Under the pieces are notes generated by a model. It saw nothing but the letters and a program-made list of their open reading frames with translations, made no database searches and was not told the DNA's origin. From Argentina anserina (taxonomy: Eukaryota > Streptophyta > Magnoliopsida > Rosales > Rosaceae), in assembly GCF_933775445.1 (NCBI RefSeq), contig NC_065874.1, positions 5,413,001 through 5,477,000 of the forward strand: 64,000 nt of DNA, read 5' to 3'. A program made the translations under genes and the position numbers. Positions 1 to 10,959 of this stretch are shown here, one piece after another. Position 1 is the stretch's first letter; each line of letters begins with the position of its first letter.

Positions 1-444
1 AGGGGATAAAGCTGTCGAGGAAGCGAACTAATGTAAATTTTTAATCATCAGTCAGTTTTAAATGGGCTAACTCAGTACTCCGCAATATTGATCCGGGGTG
101 ATCGGGTGGGAAGTTGAATTCCAGACACTGGTTGGTTGGTTAGGCGATTGTACTCTTAGGGCCTCACGCAGATCATCAAAGGAAAGTTTTTTTTTGAATA
201 TAGGATTGTTGAAATTTTTTTCCCCACCTGTATAAAAATTATGTTCTCTTTTTTTAGTACTTCTCTCCCCTGCTCTCACTATAATTATAATTTTCAAGGA
301 AAAGGGAAGAGAATGTTTCCATTTGCAGACCTGGTAGCAGCTAGCAAGTAATTTGTTCTTTCATCAATTGTCTAAAGCTAGGCGTTACATAAGTTGGATT
401 TTTATTTTTGTTTCTCATGGTACAAGGGCTTGTGAATATATTAA

Positions 445-475
<31 letters not shown>

Positions 476-819
476 AATGTGAAATTTGATTTTTTAGAAT
501 TGAGTTATTACGTCCCCTTTAGAGAATGAGATCATTGTTGTGCGTTGGGAAAGGGGCTACATGTATCTAAAATAAGAGCATACTTTTCTTTGTCAAACCC
601 ATAATTCACATACACGATCCATTGAAACACAATAGATTTTTTAAACCCAGCTTGATCAGAGTGAATCACCAATCTGTTTTGGAGAGAAATAAAATCTTTA
701 CCCATTTTGGGTTCGTAGTCAAATTTAACCCATTTGGGTTTCATAGTCATCCACCTCCACCGTAGATTTGATAGATCCATTGAAGGGGGGTAAAGTAGCC
801 ATTTTTTACCGTTGGAGAT
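1..819. other. Intergenic DNA, no gene seen
   Basis: I see no conserved coding sequence here. A compound (CT)n(AT)n microsatellite lies at about 445-475. The ORFs in this stretch are short and resemble no family I know. Confidence 0.5.
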
Positions 820-881
820 GCTCTAAGGACTTGTCAATATATTAACTTCGCATCCCTCTCTTTCCTCGCTAATTTATTACT

Positions 882-1290
882 GGGAAAAACTTGCGTACAA
901 ACTAGTATGTACGCGTGCGTACAAACCCTCGTTTATTTGCACACTTTGTGAATATAAATACATGATTTTAACCGTTCAAAAGTTTAGTTTATTACTAAAG
1001 ATCATTTCTGTAAAATATCAACATAAACAAAAATCGTCTTCATAGTCGATTGCATCAAACAAATTGACGGTTGATCATGAGACTACTAACTTTCACCATA
1101 ACCGTTCATTTGTTTGATGCAATCGACTATGAAGACGATTTTTGTTTATGTTGATCTTTTACAGAAATGATCTTTAGTAATAAACTAATCATTTGAACGG
1201 TTAAAATCATGTATTTATATTCGTAAAGTGTGTAAATAAACGAGAGTTTGGACGCACGCGTACATACTAGTTTGTACGCAAGTTTTTTCC
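882..1290. mobile_element. MULE-type palindromic MITE
   Basis: The 409-bp element is almost a perfect palindrome: the left half, starting GGGAAAAACTTGCGTAC, is the reverse complement of the right half, ending GTACGCAAGTTTTTTCC, with a short unpaired centre near 1065-1110. It is flanked by the 9-bp direct repeat TTTATTACT at 873-881 and 1291-1299. A 9-bp target duplication is characteristic of Mutator-like elements. There is no coding capacity. A transcript through it would fold into a hairpin stem of about 180 bp and could feed small-RNA production (inference). Confidence 0.85.
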
Positions 1291-2399
1291 TTTATTACTA
1301 GCCTCAAAACACACTATGCGAGTGTGAAAAACAAACTTTTAACTGAACGTAAGAGAAGTGAAAAGTGAGAGATGTGGGGGAGACTTAAAAGTGGGGAGTT
1401 ATAATCAATTTAGACTGAATTCTCATTGTTTTTCTCCTTTCATCCTTTATTTTTTTTTCAAATTACATTTTGCATACAATCATATCCTTCAAACTATAAC
1501 TAATTAGATTTAAGAATTTAGTAAATAGTGGGCTTTTTAGGAAGTTCAAGTTCAAAAATTTAACCAGTCAACATGTCAAACTCTCATTCTTGTTTTATTA
1601 ATAGAAGATTCATGAGCTATCTCTCATTTAATCTGGAACATAATGGATAATGAAAGCTCTTAAGCTTTTAGCTAATCAGATTATTATTGTTCCGCCAATA
1701 ATTAACTAAGTAGTAACTGCCTCATGTAGACTACATTATGTGAAGTTTGCTTCCATTTTTAATTGACCAATTGAGTCGAGCTATCATAAGATAGTTAGGA
1801 ACGCCTAAAGGATTGTTCTAAAGCTCATGAACAACTATCTAAAACAAAGAATGGGGGCTACATGTATCTAATAAGCAAGGGTTTTTCAATATATTAACTT
1901 CGTCTCCCTCTCTTTCCTCGCTAATTTATTGTTCATGAGCTATCTCTCATTTAAGCTGAAACATATCTTAGGCTCTTAGCTAATCAGATTATTACTATTC
2001 CACCAATAATTAACTGAGGAGTAGCTACCTCATGTAGATTACATTATGTGAAATTTGATTCGATCTTTAAGTTGGGTTATCATAAGATGGTTAACAAACG
2101 CCTAAAGGTATTTTTTTCCAGTGTTCAATTGTTTTGGATGGTTCAAGTGCTGTTCATTAAGAGCTTTCATCATCCCTCCAGCCCACATTTACAGAGCTTC
2201 AAGCTTCCATATCAGTTTGAATGGGAGAGTTCTAAAGCTCATGAACAACCATCTAACGAATAAACAAAGAAAAACCAAGAAAATTGGGGCTGCATGTATC
2301 TTATAAGCAATTAGGGCTTGTCAATATATTAACTTCGTCTCCCTCTCTTTCCTCGTTATTTATTGTTCATGAGCTAGCTATCTCCCATTGAAGCTGAAA

Positions 2400-2665
2400 C
2401 ATAATGGATGATGAAAGTAATGGAACAGATGAGAGTCCCAGTCAAAGCAACTCTACTATCTCAGCTAGGAAGCCTCATGCAGAGAGGACGTCTCCTATAT
2501 CTCAGCTACTGCCTATATCTTAGCCACTGTAACTGCTTTGTAGGATAAGATTGTATCTGTAGATTTATCAAATGTGTAACATATCTTTATCTCTTTGTAA
2601 CAAACCACAGAATGATCAATATATAAACCAAGGTCAAATACACAATTGGTATCGTGACTCAGCCA
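2400..2665 (+). repeat. Possible LTR fragment with primer-binding site
   Basis: This stretch is unlike the neighbouring repeat units. It ends in 'atacaca' followed by 'attggtatcgtgactc', which resembles the tRNA-Met-type primer-binding site that follows a plant copia LTR. An upstream 'atatataaacc' could be an LTR TATA box. No left boundary or second LTR was identified, so this is a tentative call. Confidence 0.3.
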
Positions 2666-3589
2666 AATATTCTCTTCCTCTGTGTTCGTTTAGAAAGCTA
2701 TTCGGCTCTTAGCTAATTACATTATTACTGTTCCACCAGTAATTAACTGAGGAGTAGCTACCTCATGTCGATTACATTATGTGAAGTTTGCCTCCATCTT
2801 TGATTAACCAATTGTGTCGGGTTATCATAAGATGGTTAAAGAACGCCTAAAGTTTTTTTCTTGTAGGGTTCAATTGTTTTGGATGGTTCAGGTCTTGTTC
2901 ATTAAGAGCTTCAATCATCTCTTCAGTCCAAAACGTTTAAAGAGCTTCAAGCTTCTGTATCAGCTAGAATGTGAAAGTTCTAAAGCTCATGAACAACTGA
3001 ATAAACAGAGAAAACCCAAGAAATATTTGTTTAAAATCAACTACGAAAAACAAAAACGTTGTTGAAAGTGTTCTCAATCTACTAATATAAGCTTTATATT
3101 TTTTGGAAAAGATTTTGACGAAGAACATATTATTACTTTGAGAGAGTAACGTTGTGCTTATGATGATGAGTCCGTCTACGCTGAGATGCCTAGGTCAGAG
3201 TGAGAGCAAATCCAAAACAGAGCTCACCAAAATAAACCAAAGAAACCAATGACTCCCACAACTTCAAATACAAAACAACACTCAAGGGCAGCAAAATCAC
3301 TTCAGAAATGAAAATGAAGATTTAGGAAAACCCATCACAAATCAGAATACCCAAGGCACCCACTTGGAATCTAAATCGCTTTGGGTGGAAAGCTAATCCT
3401 AAGTTGCTTTGAATATTAATATTAATATAAACAATGGAATGTGAGGTAGAGGACATCTGGTTGGTTGATTTAGCAAGATGTTGTCCGGAAACAAATTTAT
3501 CGGACTACCTTTTTTATCATCCTCATGTCCACTCACCTAAATGAAAGCCCCACAATAAGTCATTTCCATTGTAGTGTCAAAGTACTTAA

Positions 3590-4330
3590 TACTTTATGAT
3601 CCAAACCTTCCTTTCGTCCAAATTGTAAACGTCATCTTTATATATATGGAATTCGGAACACACTCGGGAAAATCTGATGCGGAAACACAGTTGTTCTGTG
3701 ATCCCCAAAAAACAAAACATCACTTCCAAGACTCTTAATCGCATATCTCCAATTTCATGCAACAATTTGAAAACTAGTATGCAGTTCTCAGACAATTTTA
3801 TCGATTGAATCCTCTTAACCAACAATTAAGTCTCCCCCGGACGATGCAACAATATCTTCCGACTTTTTAATTATAAATACTTCATCAAGAGATTTGAAAG
3901 AGTTGGTACTTGGTATGGTGCTAAAGTTGATACCCAGTAAACTTGGGCAACTCCCAACTGGTAAAGAACAAACTGGCATTTATAATAAATTTGCACTACC
4001 AACTTTTTCTGTAAATTTATCATCTCCTGCTCTAAAATATGCCAGACTATATACAAAAATAGTCTCCCCATTCAATATACTATAGTATCGTACCAAAATC
4101 TCATAACCATTAGGGTACAAACATGGGTCTGCGGCCAGCTCAACCCATCTAATATAAGTTCTTCGTAGATGAGCATCCAGGGGTCGTGGAAAAGTAATGG
4201 AATGCCTGGTGAAAGGGTTTAACAATGTCAGCACAAGCTCGTCATTATAAGCCAGCCAACCGTGTGAGGAACCGTCGTACCTCATCTTAAAAGGGTTGTG
4301 TTTCATGTAGGTAACTTGAATGAACATTTA
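3590..4330 (-). pseudogene. DUF295-type F-box protein relic
   Basis: The minus-strand frame at 3980-4327 encodes a segment with SSHGWLAYNDE, LLNPFTRHSI and YFRAGDDKFTEKVG. These match in order the conserved core of plant F-box/DUF295 proteins. Downstream, in other frames, SLGSDVLFFGDH and FPSVFRIP resemble the C-terminal DUF295 strand pattern. The reading frame is broken after the FTEKVG block and again further on, and no F-box lies at the expected place upstream. I read it as a truncated, frameshifted pseudogene. Intact family members are usually about 350-400 residues. Confidence 0.6.
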
Positions 4331-5684
4331 TGCCCTAACCTTAAAACCCCAAAATATATCAACAATTGGGACTCCCAGTAAACCACGTCGGAGACGACGA
4401 TCAAAGCCACAACAACTCAATTAAACAGTGGTTTGGCTGCAATGTTGATCGGTCAACTCTTGTTTTTCTCTAGGTTTATTCATAATTATTGTCATTGTCT
4501 TAGATCTCCAGATCTATAACTTGTTTAATCATTAATTGTTCATCTCAATTCCCTCAAATTTTATTAACCATCGGTGTCAAGAACAAACTCGATCGTCAAA
4601 TTCATACCAATAACTTCGACCTCCGATGAAACCAGCTGCTCTATCCAATGGTATGTTCTAATCAAACAACTCAACTATTGACTGCAGCGATCTTAAATCG
4701 AGAAGAGGATCGGTCTGGACTACTCTTATACATCATGTTGTGATGATTCTCAATGGAATCGATGGCTTGCTCACCTTATGTGTGTGACCATAATCCAACG
4801 CGAACCTTATTCCCTTTGGCTGATACAAAATGTATCTTCTGTGAGATGGACTAGTTTAAACACTCGTACGTAGATGATACCAAACATTCTTATGTAACTA
4901 GCTGTTGTCGTGAGTTTTCATTGTCTCAAAAAAAAAAACTTATTGATGCTGGTGATATTTGATATATCATTCTACTTAATTTTGTAGAGGGTCTTCTGTA
5001 AACTTTATATAAAGGTATGGGAGGATACTAAAAGTCTTAAAATTCGTATAAACTTTATTAAAGTATGGGAGGATACTATACATTTCAAAATTCGTGTATT
5101 GCATATAGTCTACACTTTGTAAATTTGATAGGATACTAAAACGTACATGTATGGTTATGTATACCACCACAGCAACCCTCACTGTGTTGACCATTGCCAA
5201 TTTTGTAAACATGTATGGCTGTCGCCGGTTTTGGTGTCGTATCCTCTCACTACAGAAGAGCACACGGTGGAGTTAACAAAAGGTTATAGCTAATGAATCA
5301 AGCTAAATCATGATAGTTCACGGCCAACTTAGTTGTTAGGTTTTAGTGCATTCTTGGATTGCCAAATAGTTCTATTGTCTTGAACCAGTGAAACAAATAT
5401 ATAAATTGTATTCATCTACCGAATACAAATACTATCTGCCGGATACAAAATAGTTGAGAAGTAAATACCGTCTCAACCGTGAATAAGTAACTCAAAATGT
5501 AAAAACAAAATTCTTGACAAAACAGAGCTTGTTCACTGTGTGCAACCATTGGCTCTCTCTCTCAAGCGCGCTCCCCCAAAACCCTAAATCCCATCCCCAC
5601 AACCTCTTCTTTTCAATCCCTAGTCTCTCCCCCAAGATTCAATCTTTTCTCTACGTTTTTACTGACCCCAGTAAATAATAAAAT
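4331..5684. other. Intergenic DNA and upstream region of the SPF45-like gene
   Basis: No coding sequence is supported. The last 150 bases or so are CT-rich and would hold the promoter and leader of the gene starting at 5685. Confidence 0.5.
5577..5591 (+). promoter_or_regulatory. Telo-box-like element upstream of SPF45-like gene
   Basis: The sequence aaaccctaaatccc lies about 95 bases before the start codon in a CT-rich leader. AAACCCTA telo-boxes are common near transcription starts of plant housekeeping and RNA-processing genes. Assignment is by motif and position only. Confidence 0.45.
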
Positions 5685-8600
5685 ATGCTTGGCGGGCTCT
5701 ACGGCGACCTCCCTCCGCCGTCTTCGGCCGACGAAGACAACAAGCCCACCAACTCCACCGTCTGGTCCTCCACCACCAAAATGGCTCCCCAGACTCTCCG
5801 CCGTCCCTCTTCGATCTTCGCGCCACCGCAGACCATCCTCAAATCGCACTCCAAGCCCAAGCTGGCGCCGTCCAAAGTCGCCGCCGCGGTGGTGGTGCAC
5901 AGCGACGCGGGCCTGCAGCAGCCGGCGCTGGTCGGCGTCACGTCGACGGTGCTGGAGGAGTACGATCCGGCGAGGCCGAACGACTACGAGGAGTACCGCC
6001 GGGAGCGGAAGAAGAAGGCGATGGAGGCCGAGGTGCGGCGGGAGCTCGATCGGCGAAGAATCGAGGAGGAGGAGAAGGAGAGGAGAGAGAGGGAGGAGAG
6101 AGAAAGAGATAGGGATTTGGGAGAGGCAAGGCTGAACATTTCCGGCGAGGAAGCGTGGAGGAGGAGGGCGGCGATGAGCGGCGGCGCTGCGGCGGATCCG
6201 GCAGCAGAAGCGAGGTCGCCGTCCCCGCCGAGCAATGCGGATGGTTTTATGATAGGGAAGTCGGAGAGTGGAGGATTGGGGGTGGGAGCAGGAGGGCAGA
6301 TGACGGCGGCGCAGAGAATGATGGCGAAAATGGGGTGGAAGCAGGGGCAGGGGCTTGGGAAGCAGGAGCAGGGGATCACTACTCCATTGATGGCTAAGAA
6401 GACGGATAGGCGAGCAGGGGTGATTGTGAATGCTAGTGAAACTAAGCCGGAGAAGAAGGCCAAAGGTGTCAGTCTCAATGGGCCGCCGACGAGGGTGCTG
6501 CTGCTCAGAAACATGGTATGCGTGTGGTTTGCCATTGATGATTTATGCTTGCGTGTGTGGATGTTTGTTTGGAAGTATGCTACTTTGTTGTTGAAAGTGA
6601 TGAATTGATGAGGATGCGATATGCGATTTAGTGTAGCTTGAATTATGTACCTCTTATTGATAGCATGTTGCATAAGTGTTGTTGTGGGGATGAGTATGCG
6701 GATATCTCCTGGTTCTTAGTTGAGTCTAAACTAGCCTAGAATTGAACAGGCCGATGTTAAATCAAACCGTAAATTTGAAATTAGTTATTAAAGCCAAATT
6801 TATGCTTGTTTGAAATGAGTTGGTTCTATATAAACTAACATGTGTATTGAAGCTGAAGAAGTGAACAATGTGTAAAGTTTACTACTGAGAGCTTTCTGAA
6901 ATGTACTTGTTTCTAAAAGTTTGTGTATACTTTTCATATCATCCTTACTAAACATGGAGAAGCGTTATCTAGTATAACATGGAGAAGCATTATCTTATGA
7001 ATTTTTAATTTTTTTTGGCCCTAAATTGATCAGTTAGGTTGCTTTAGTTAACTTAATTAATGACCGGTTTATGTTTAAGAATTCTCCAGAGGCTGTATAC
7101 GTTGCCCTTATTCTTTAGGGGTCATTGTTTACTGGGGTTAGGAGTACTTGGTGATTTTAGAATCACATCTAAAATGGGAGTGAGGTAAGCAATTAGCTCT
7201 TAGGTCTTTTCATAGGATCCAGCGTGAAGATTGTCTGAAGTGATTCACTGTGGCATCCCTTACTCTTTTCCTTTCAAAAACTCATGAGTCAGCTCTTAGG
7301 TCTTTTCATATGAACCAGCTCGAAGACTGTCTTGAAGGTTCTGAGACTCTGTGGTGACTTGTGGTCTTAGTGCCTTCATCCAAATTTCTAATCTATAATG
7401 TTAATGATCAGGCATATTCTCTTCTTAACCATAATATGAACTGCAATTTCTATCTTGTATGCCATCAGTATATAGACTTCCATAACCATTCCTTTAGTAG
7501 TCCTAAATGTGTAGATAATTGAGGATTAGTTCTCCTTCAGCTGAAAATGTCAGAAATTGAAGAGTTTAATGTTAGGAATCTTACCTAGATTATTGAAAAC
7601 AATTGGTATGTTCGTAGTTATTTCCACCAGCTTTAAATAAAGGCATTAAAGTTTTGCTAGCATGAGTTGCTTCTATTTAACGTAACATGTCTATGGAAGC
7701 TGAAGAAGTGAAGTAATGTTACTTCTATGTGTTTTTATGTATAATTTCTTAATTTTATGCTTAAACCTTACCATCCAGGTATCTAGTATAACTTAGAAAA
7801 GTGCTATCTTATACTTTTAAGTATTTCCCTACATTTAAGTTGAATTAGTTGACTATCAGTCAGGGCTATAAATTCTTTGTTGTCCTCGTACTCTAGGGAT
7901 CATCATTATTGCGAGTTAGGTGTACTTGTGGTTTATAGATTCACATCTAGAAGAAAAGTGAGGTTAGCACTTAGCTCTTAGGTCTTTATATATGATCCAG
8001 CTTGAAGATTTTCTTACAAATTCTGATTCACTGTGGTGTCTCAAAATCTTTTCTTTTCATAAAGTCATGAGTCAGTTGTTAGATCCTTTCATATGAACTA
8101 TCTTGAAGACTGTCTTAAAGGTTCTAAGATACTGTGATTTCTCGTGCTCTTAGTTCCTACATTCAAATTTCTTGTCTATAGTGTTAATTATCAAGCCTAG
8201 TTCCTTTGAACCATTCTCATGCTATATCTAATTGTATGCCATCAGTGCCTACATCCAAATTTCTTATCTATAATGTTAATTATCAAGTCTAGCCTGTTCT
8301 TAACTGTTCTAGTTGTATGCCATCACTATTCCTTATATAGACCTTAAGTATAACCATCCCTACTGGTTTAGAGTATCATTAAATGTTTAGATGGTTGAGA
8401 ATTACTTCTCCTTGAACTGGAGATGTCGTAAAGGTTTGTACAGACTGTGTACATTCATCTGCTGTATAGATTTTGCCCAAGTTCTTCCTGTAATATTTAC
8501 TTTGAGAGAAACAACTGACAATAAGATTGTTTTGACTTTTAGGAAAATGATGAGTTTAATGTAGGAACTTACCCTGACGGATGCATGTAAACCGTTCAGG

Positions 8601-8990
8601 CTAAAAAAGGCAAATAATGATGTCTTCCAGCTTGTTCTATGTGAATGTCTAATATAAAATAGGAAGCTGATGTTGTGTCCTTTGTTCTTGAAGGTGGGAC
8701 CCGGTCAGGTGGATGATGAGTTAGAAGATGAAGTAGCATCAGAGTGTGCAAAGTATGGTACGGTGACCCGGGTGCTCATATTTGAGATAACGGAGCCAAA
8801 TTTCCCAGTTGATGAAGCGGTAAGGATCTTTGTGCAGTTCGAGAGACCTGAAGAAACGACCAAAGCATTGGTTGACCTTGATGGTCGATACTTTGGTGGT
8901 AGAGTGGTCCGTGCCTCATTCTATGACGAGGAAAGGTTCGGTAACAATGAATTGGCTCCAATGCCAGGAGAAATACCTGGTTTCACTTGA
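5685..8990 (+). CDS. DRT111: Splicing factor SPF45 / DRT111-like
   Basis: Two coding exons, 5685-6515 and 8694-8990, join in phase (acatg|gtatgc ... gaag|gtggga) to give 375 residues, close to the usual plant length. The N-terminal half is low-complexity with a charged E/R-rich helix around residues 105-150. A G-patch follows at about 206-250 (MMAKMGWKQGQGLGKQEQG). The C-terminal RRM is of the UHM type, with an R-Y-F signature at 342-344 (GRYFGG). Family members are nuclear splicing factors that bind ULM peptides of 3' splice-site proteins. In Arabidopsis, DRT111/SFPS influences light and ABA responses through splicing. Retention of the 2.2-kb intron would give a protein ending at 6606 without the UHM. 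Confidence 0.93.
6825..8430. repeat. Diverged tandem duplication inside the SPF45-like intron
   Basis: The single intron holds two related segments of about 750 bases, roughly 6825-7590 and 7665-8430. Matching blocks occur in the same order: 'agctgaagaagtgaa', 'tagctcttaggtctttt' versus 'tagctcttaggtcttta', 'tgattcactgtgg', 'gaagactgtctt' and 'ccaaatttct'. Substitutions and small indels show that the duplication is old. A third short copy of the 'catccaaatttctta' block lies near 8250. Confidence 0.7.
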
Positions 8991-9335
8991 TTTATGGAAT
9001 CTGTATGCAAGCTAATTATCCCTCATCTGTAGAGTTAATGAGAAATACTGGATCATGGATGCCATGATTTAGAGTTAGAACTGTTGCTGAGGGTAGTGGC
9101 TAATTTGTAGAAGCTTTACTTATGTGGAGAAACGATAAACTACATGAAGTGAAGCAAATGTTACAATCACGCAAGAGCTCTAGTGCTTGATCAATTTTGA
9201 TTGTGAAAATTCTATTCATCATCTCTAATTATAATGCATTTGTGGTGGGTCTTTCTGTAAACTGTAATAGCATACTACAACACTAATTTGACATTTTCAT
9301 AACAAAAACTAAACATTTTGTGTAACTTGAGAATT

Positions 9336-9907
9336 CTAAGAGCGAGGTGAGGCAACAGGTGTGGTGTTGTTGGATGCCCTGGCCTCCTGCTGGTGGTGTA
9401 GGTCACCTTCGGACATGTAGGGCAATGGGCAGATTGAGCGCATAACACTGCCACTGCTGTTAAATTCAGCCAGTCGAAGTGGCGAAGCTGTTGTCGAGCA
9501 TTCACCGCCGCCCATGACCACACTGCTGCTCGGTGTTGGCGTTGCTATTGCTGTGGCAGTGCCTGTTTTGGAGATCCCACAAGCTGGACAGCAATTCACC
9601 ACCTTCTCTCACATTTCACATAGCAATAGAACAAGTTAACAGACTATACTGTAAGAAGAGAAAGGGAAAGAGGAAAAGGTTGAGGAGCTACATTGGAACG
9701 ACAGGTGGTGCCATCAGGTTCAACAAGCCAGCCGGCCTCGTTAGCGAGATGGCGGAGGACCTCATTGATGTCGGCCCGAGGAGAGAGTTTGTAGCCACCG
9801 TGTTTGCGCAGACCGTGAAAGATTTTAGTGGTGATGGCCCTTCTCTGCCTCTCCCTTACCTTTGTCTTCTCTTTCTCACTCTCGCTCCTCCCACTGGTTC
9901 CCGCCAT
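9336..9907 (-). CDS. Short BZR1/BES1-type DNA-binding protein (BAM7/8-like, no amylase domain)
   Basis: Coding exons 9692-9907 and 9336-9605 are joined by a short intron (AAT|GTAGCT). The acceptor could be three bases further on. The product is about 161 residues. The N-terminal region has the plant BES1_N basic helix: [20 protein letters not shown], then [17 protein letters not shown] and EPDGTT. The RADIN...EAGW wording is closer to the BZR1 domain of BAM7/BAM8 beta-amylase-like proteins than to classic BZR1/BES1, which have a CDNNEV core. The rest is Ser/Thr-rich and ends at a stop; no glycosyl hydrolase 14 sequence follows. An upstream in-frame ATG at 10066 would add 53 residues of atypical sequence, so I prefer the ATG at 9907. 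It is convergent with the SPF45-like gene. It could be a small DNA-binding competitor or a decaying fragment. Confidence 0.7.
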
Positions 9908-10464
9908 TTTCCCCACTGCTACTGGTGCTCTCTGCTCAGTCTCTTGAAGCTCAAATAATGAAGGGAAGTGGGAATGAAAAGTGTGAGCTTTCAGACAGAA
10001 GTTTATAGGTTGGAGTTGGTGAGAATCAAATGGGTGGGAGAGAGCCATGCGGTTAATATTAGGCAAATGGAGATGGTTTTGTATGCACCGTCTTCGTTTT
10101 GCATGATATTGTGGAGGGGCTAAAAGAATGTGTAGTCACAATCGCATGTATCACTTTCACGCACACAGAGAGGAGTTCAACACCCTGAACATAAATCTGA
10201 GTGTCCCAAGTTTTTCTATATGATGCTTAAGGACTTATAAGCTATAATAATCAATGTTGATAAAAGACCGAAAATTATTCAGTGCACGGGCCGTATAGAT
10301 GCACGGGTCATCTTGACCATTCATTCCTCCACGTGGAGCTAGTTTGGGGTCACACACCAACTTGGCAGAAAAATGGCGAGTGAGGTTGAATGGATTTGAG
10401 GAATTCTTTAATTATTTTTTGCAGCTTTCAGATGTGATAGGACACTCCCACACAGCTCACAACA

Positions 10465-10851
10465 ATGGCGACCACCACCGCCACTACCGGCGCCGCTAGC
10501 ACCGAAATCTTAATGTTAGAAGCTCCGTCGAAAGGTCCATCATGGCCGGTCCTCATAACCAACGTGGAAATCATCGACGCATTACCTTACATCGACCAAA
10601 ACTACTACTCCAGCACCGCCGTCAAGAACGAGGTCGACCTCATGGTGGAAGACGAGCTATGTCGCAGCACCAAGAAACCCGCCGATTTCCTCAAAGACTT
10701 GCCGCCGCTCGCCAAGCCCGAGTTCAAGAATAATCCAGTTCCGGTGAGAGAGTACGACCGCGTGAGGGATTCAAAACCGCCAGTGGTGCTTGATTTCTCC
10801 AGAGATAAGGCAGAGATGCCGAAGTGGAGTGATGAAGCTTCTTGGGATTAG
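10465..10851 (+). CDS. Truncated SPF27/MOS4 (BCAS2-like) N-terminal half, possibly a retrocopy
   Basis: A single uninterrupted frame encodes 128 residues. After an Ala/Thr-rich start come VEIIDALPYIDQNYY, VEDELCRSTKKPADFLKDLP and a VREYDRVRDSKPPV-like stretch. These are the N-terminal signature of plant SPF27 (MOS4), a subunit of the Prp19/NineTeen spliceosome-activating complex. Full proteins are around 250 residues with a C-terminal coiled coil. This copy stops just after SDEASWD, and I find no coiled-coil exon before the foldback element that begins about 110 bases downstream. Lack of introns and loss of the 3' half suggest a partial copy of a gene located elsewhere. It may be expressed as a short protein or be a pseudogene. 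Confidence 0.65.
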   Translation: MATTTATTGAASTEILMLEAPSKGPSWPVLITNVEIIDALPYIDQNYYSSTAVKNEVDLMVEDELCRSTKKPADFLKDLPPLAKPEFKNNPVPVREYDRVRDSKPPVVLDFSRDKAEMPKWSDEASWD

Positions 10852-10959
10852 GTTCAAATCGATGGAAAAGCAAGGATAGACTGAATTGGGTTTTGAATGA
10901 ATAATTTAGGCTTACATATACCCAAAGGAAATGTCTTCGAAATTATTTTTGGAGTCCAG

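Larger units (their letters stand above)
820..3010. repeat. Array of related noncoding repeat units
   Basis: A unit containing a start like 'gttcatgagctatctctcat', then 'taattaactgaggagtag', 'cctcatgtaga', 'tatcataagatggtta' and an end like 'tctaaagctcatgaacaac' appears three times, at about 1610-1860, 1930-2260 and 2696-3000. A linker containing 'caatatattaacttcg' followed by 'ctctctttcctcg' recurs near 826-870, 1890-1920 and 2320-2360. Copy lengths differ by internal deletions. ORFs inside the copies have no recognisable product. Origin is unknown; the array may derive from a decayed transposon. The MITE at 882-1290 is inserted in the first linker copy. Confidence 0.7.

Noticed and set aside
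3155..3200. 'tgatgatgagtccgtctacgctgaga' resembles a hammerhead core or a C/D snoRNA (TGATGA ... CTGA).
   Set aside because: The hammerhead GAAA and closing stem are missing, and no terminal stem or correctly spaced second box pair supports a snoRNA.
5689..6673. Long overlapping frames on both strands over SPF45-like exon 1.
   Set aside because: They arise from the GC-rich, low-complexity exon. Only the +5685 frame has the G-patch and joins the RRM exon.
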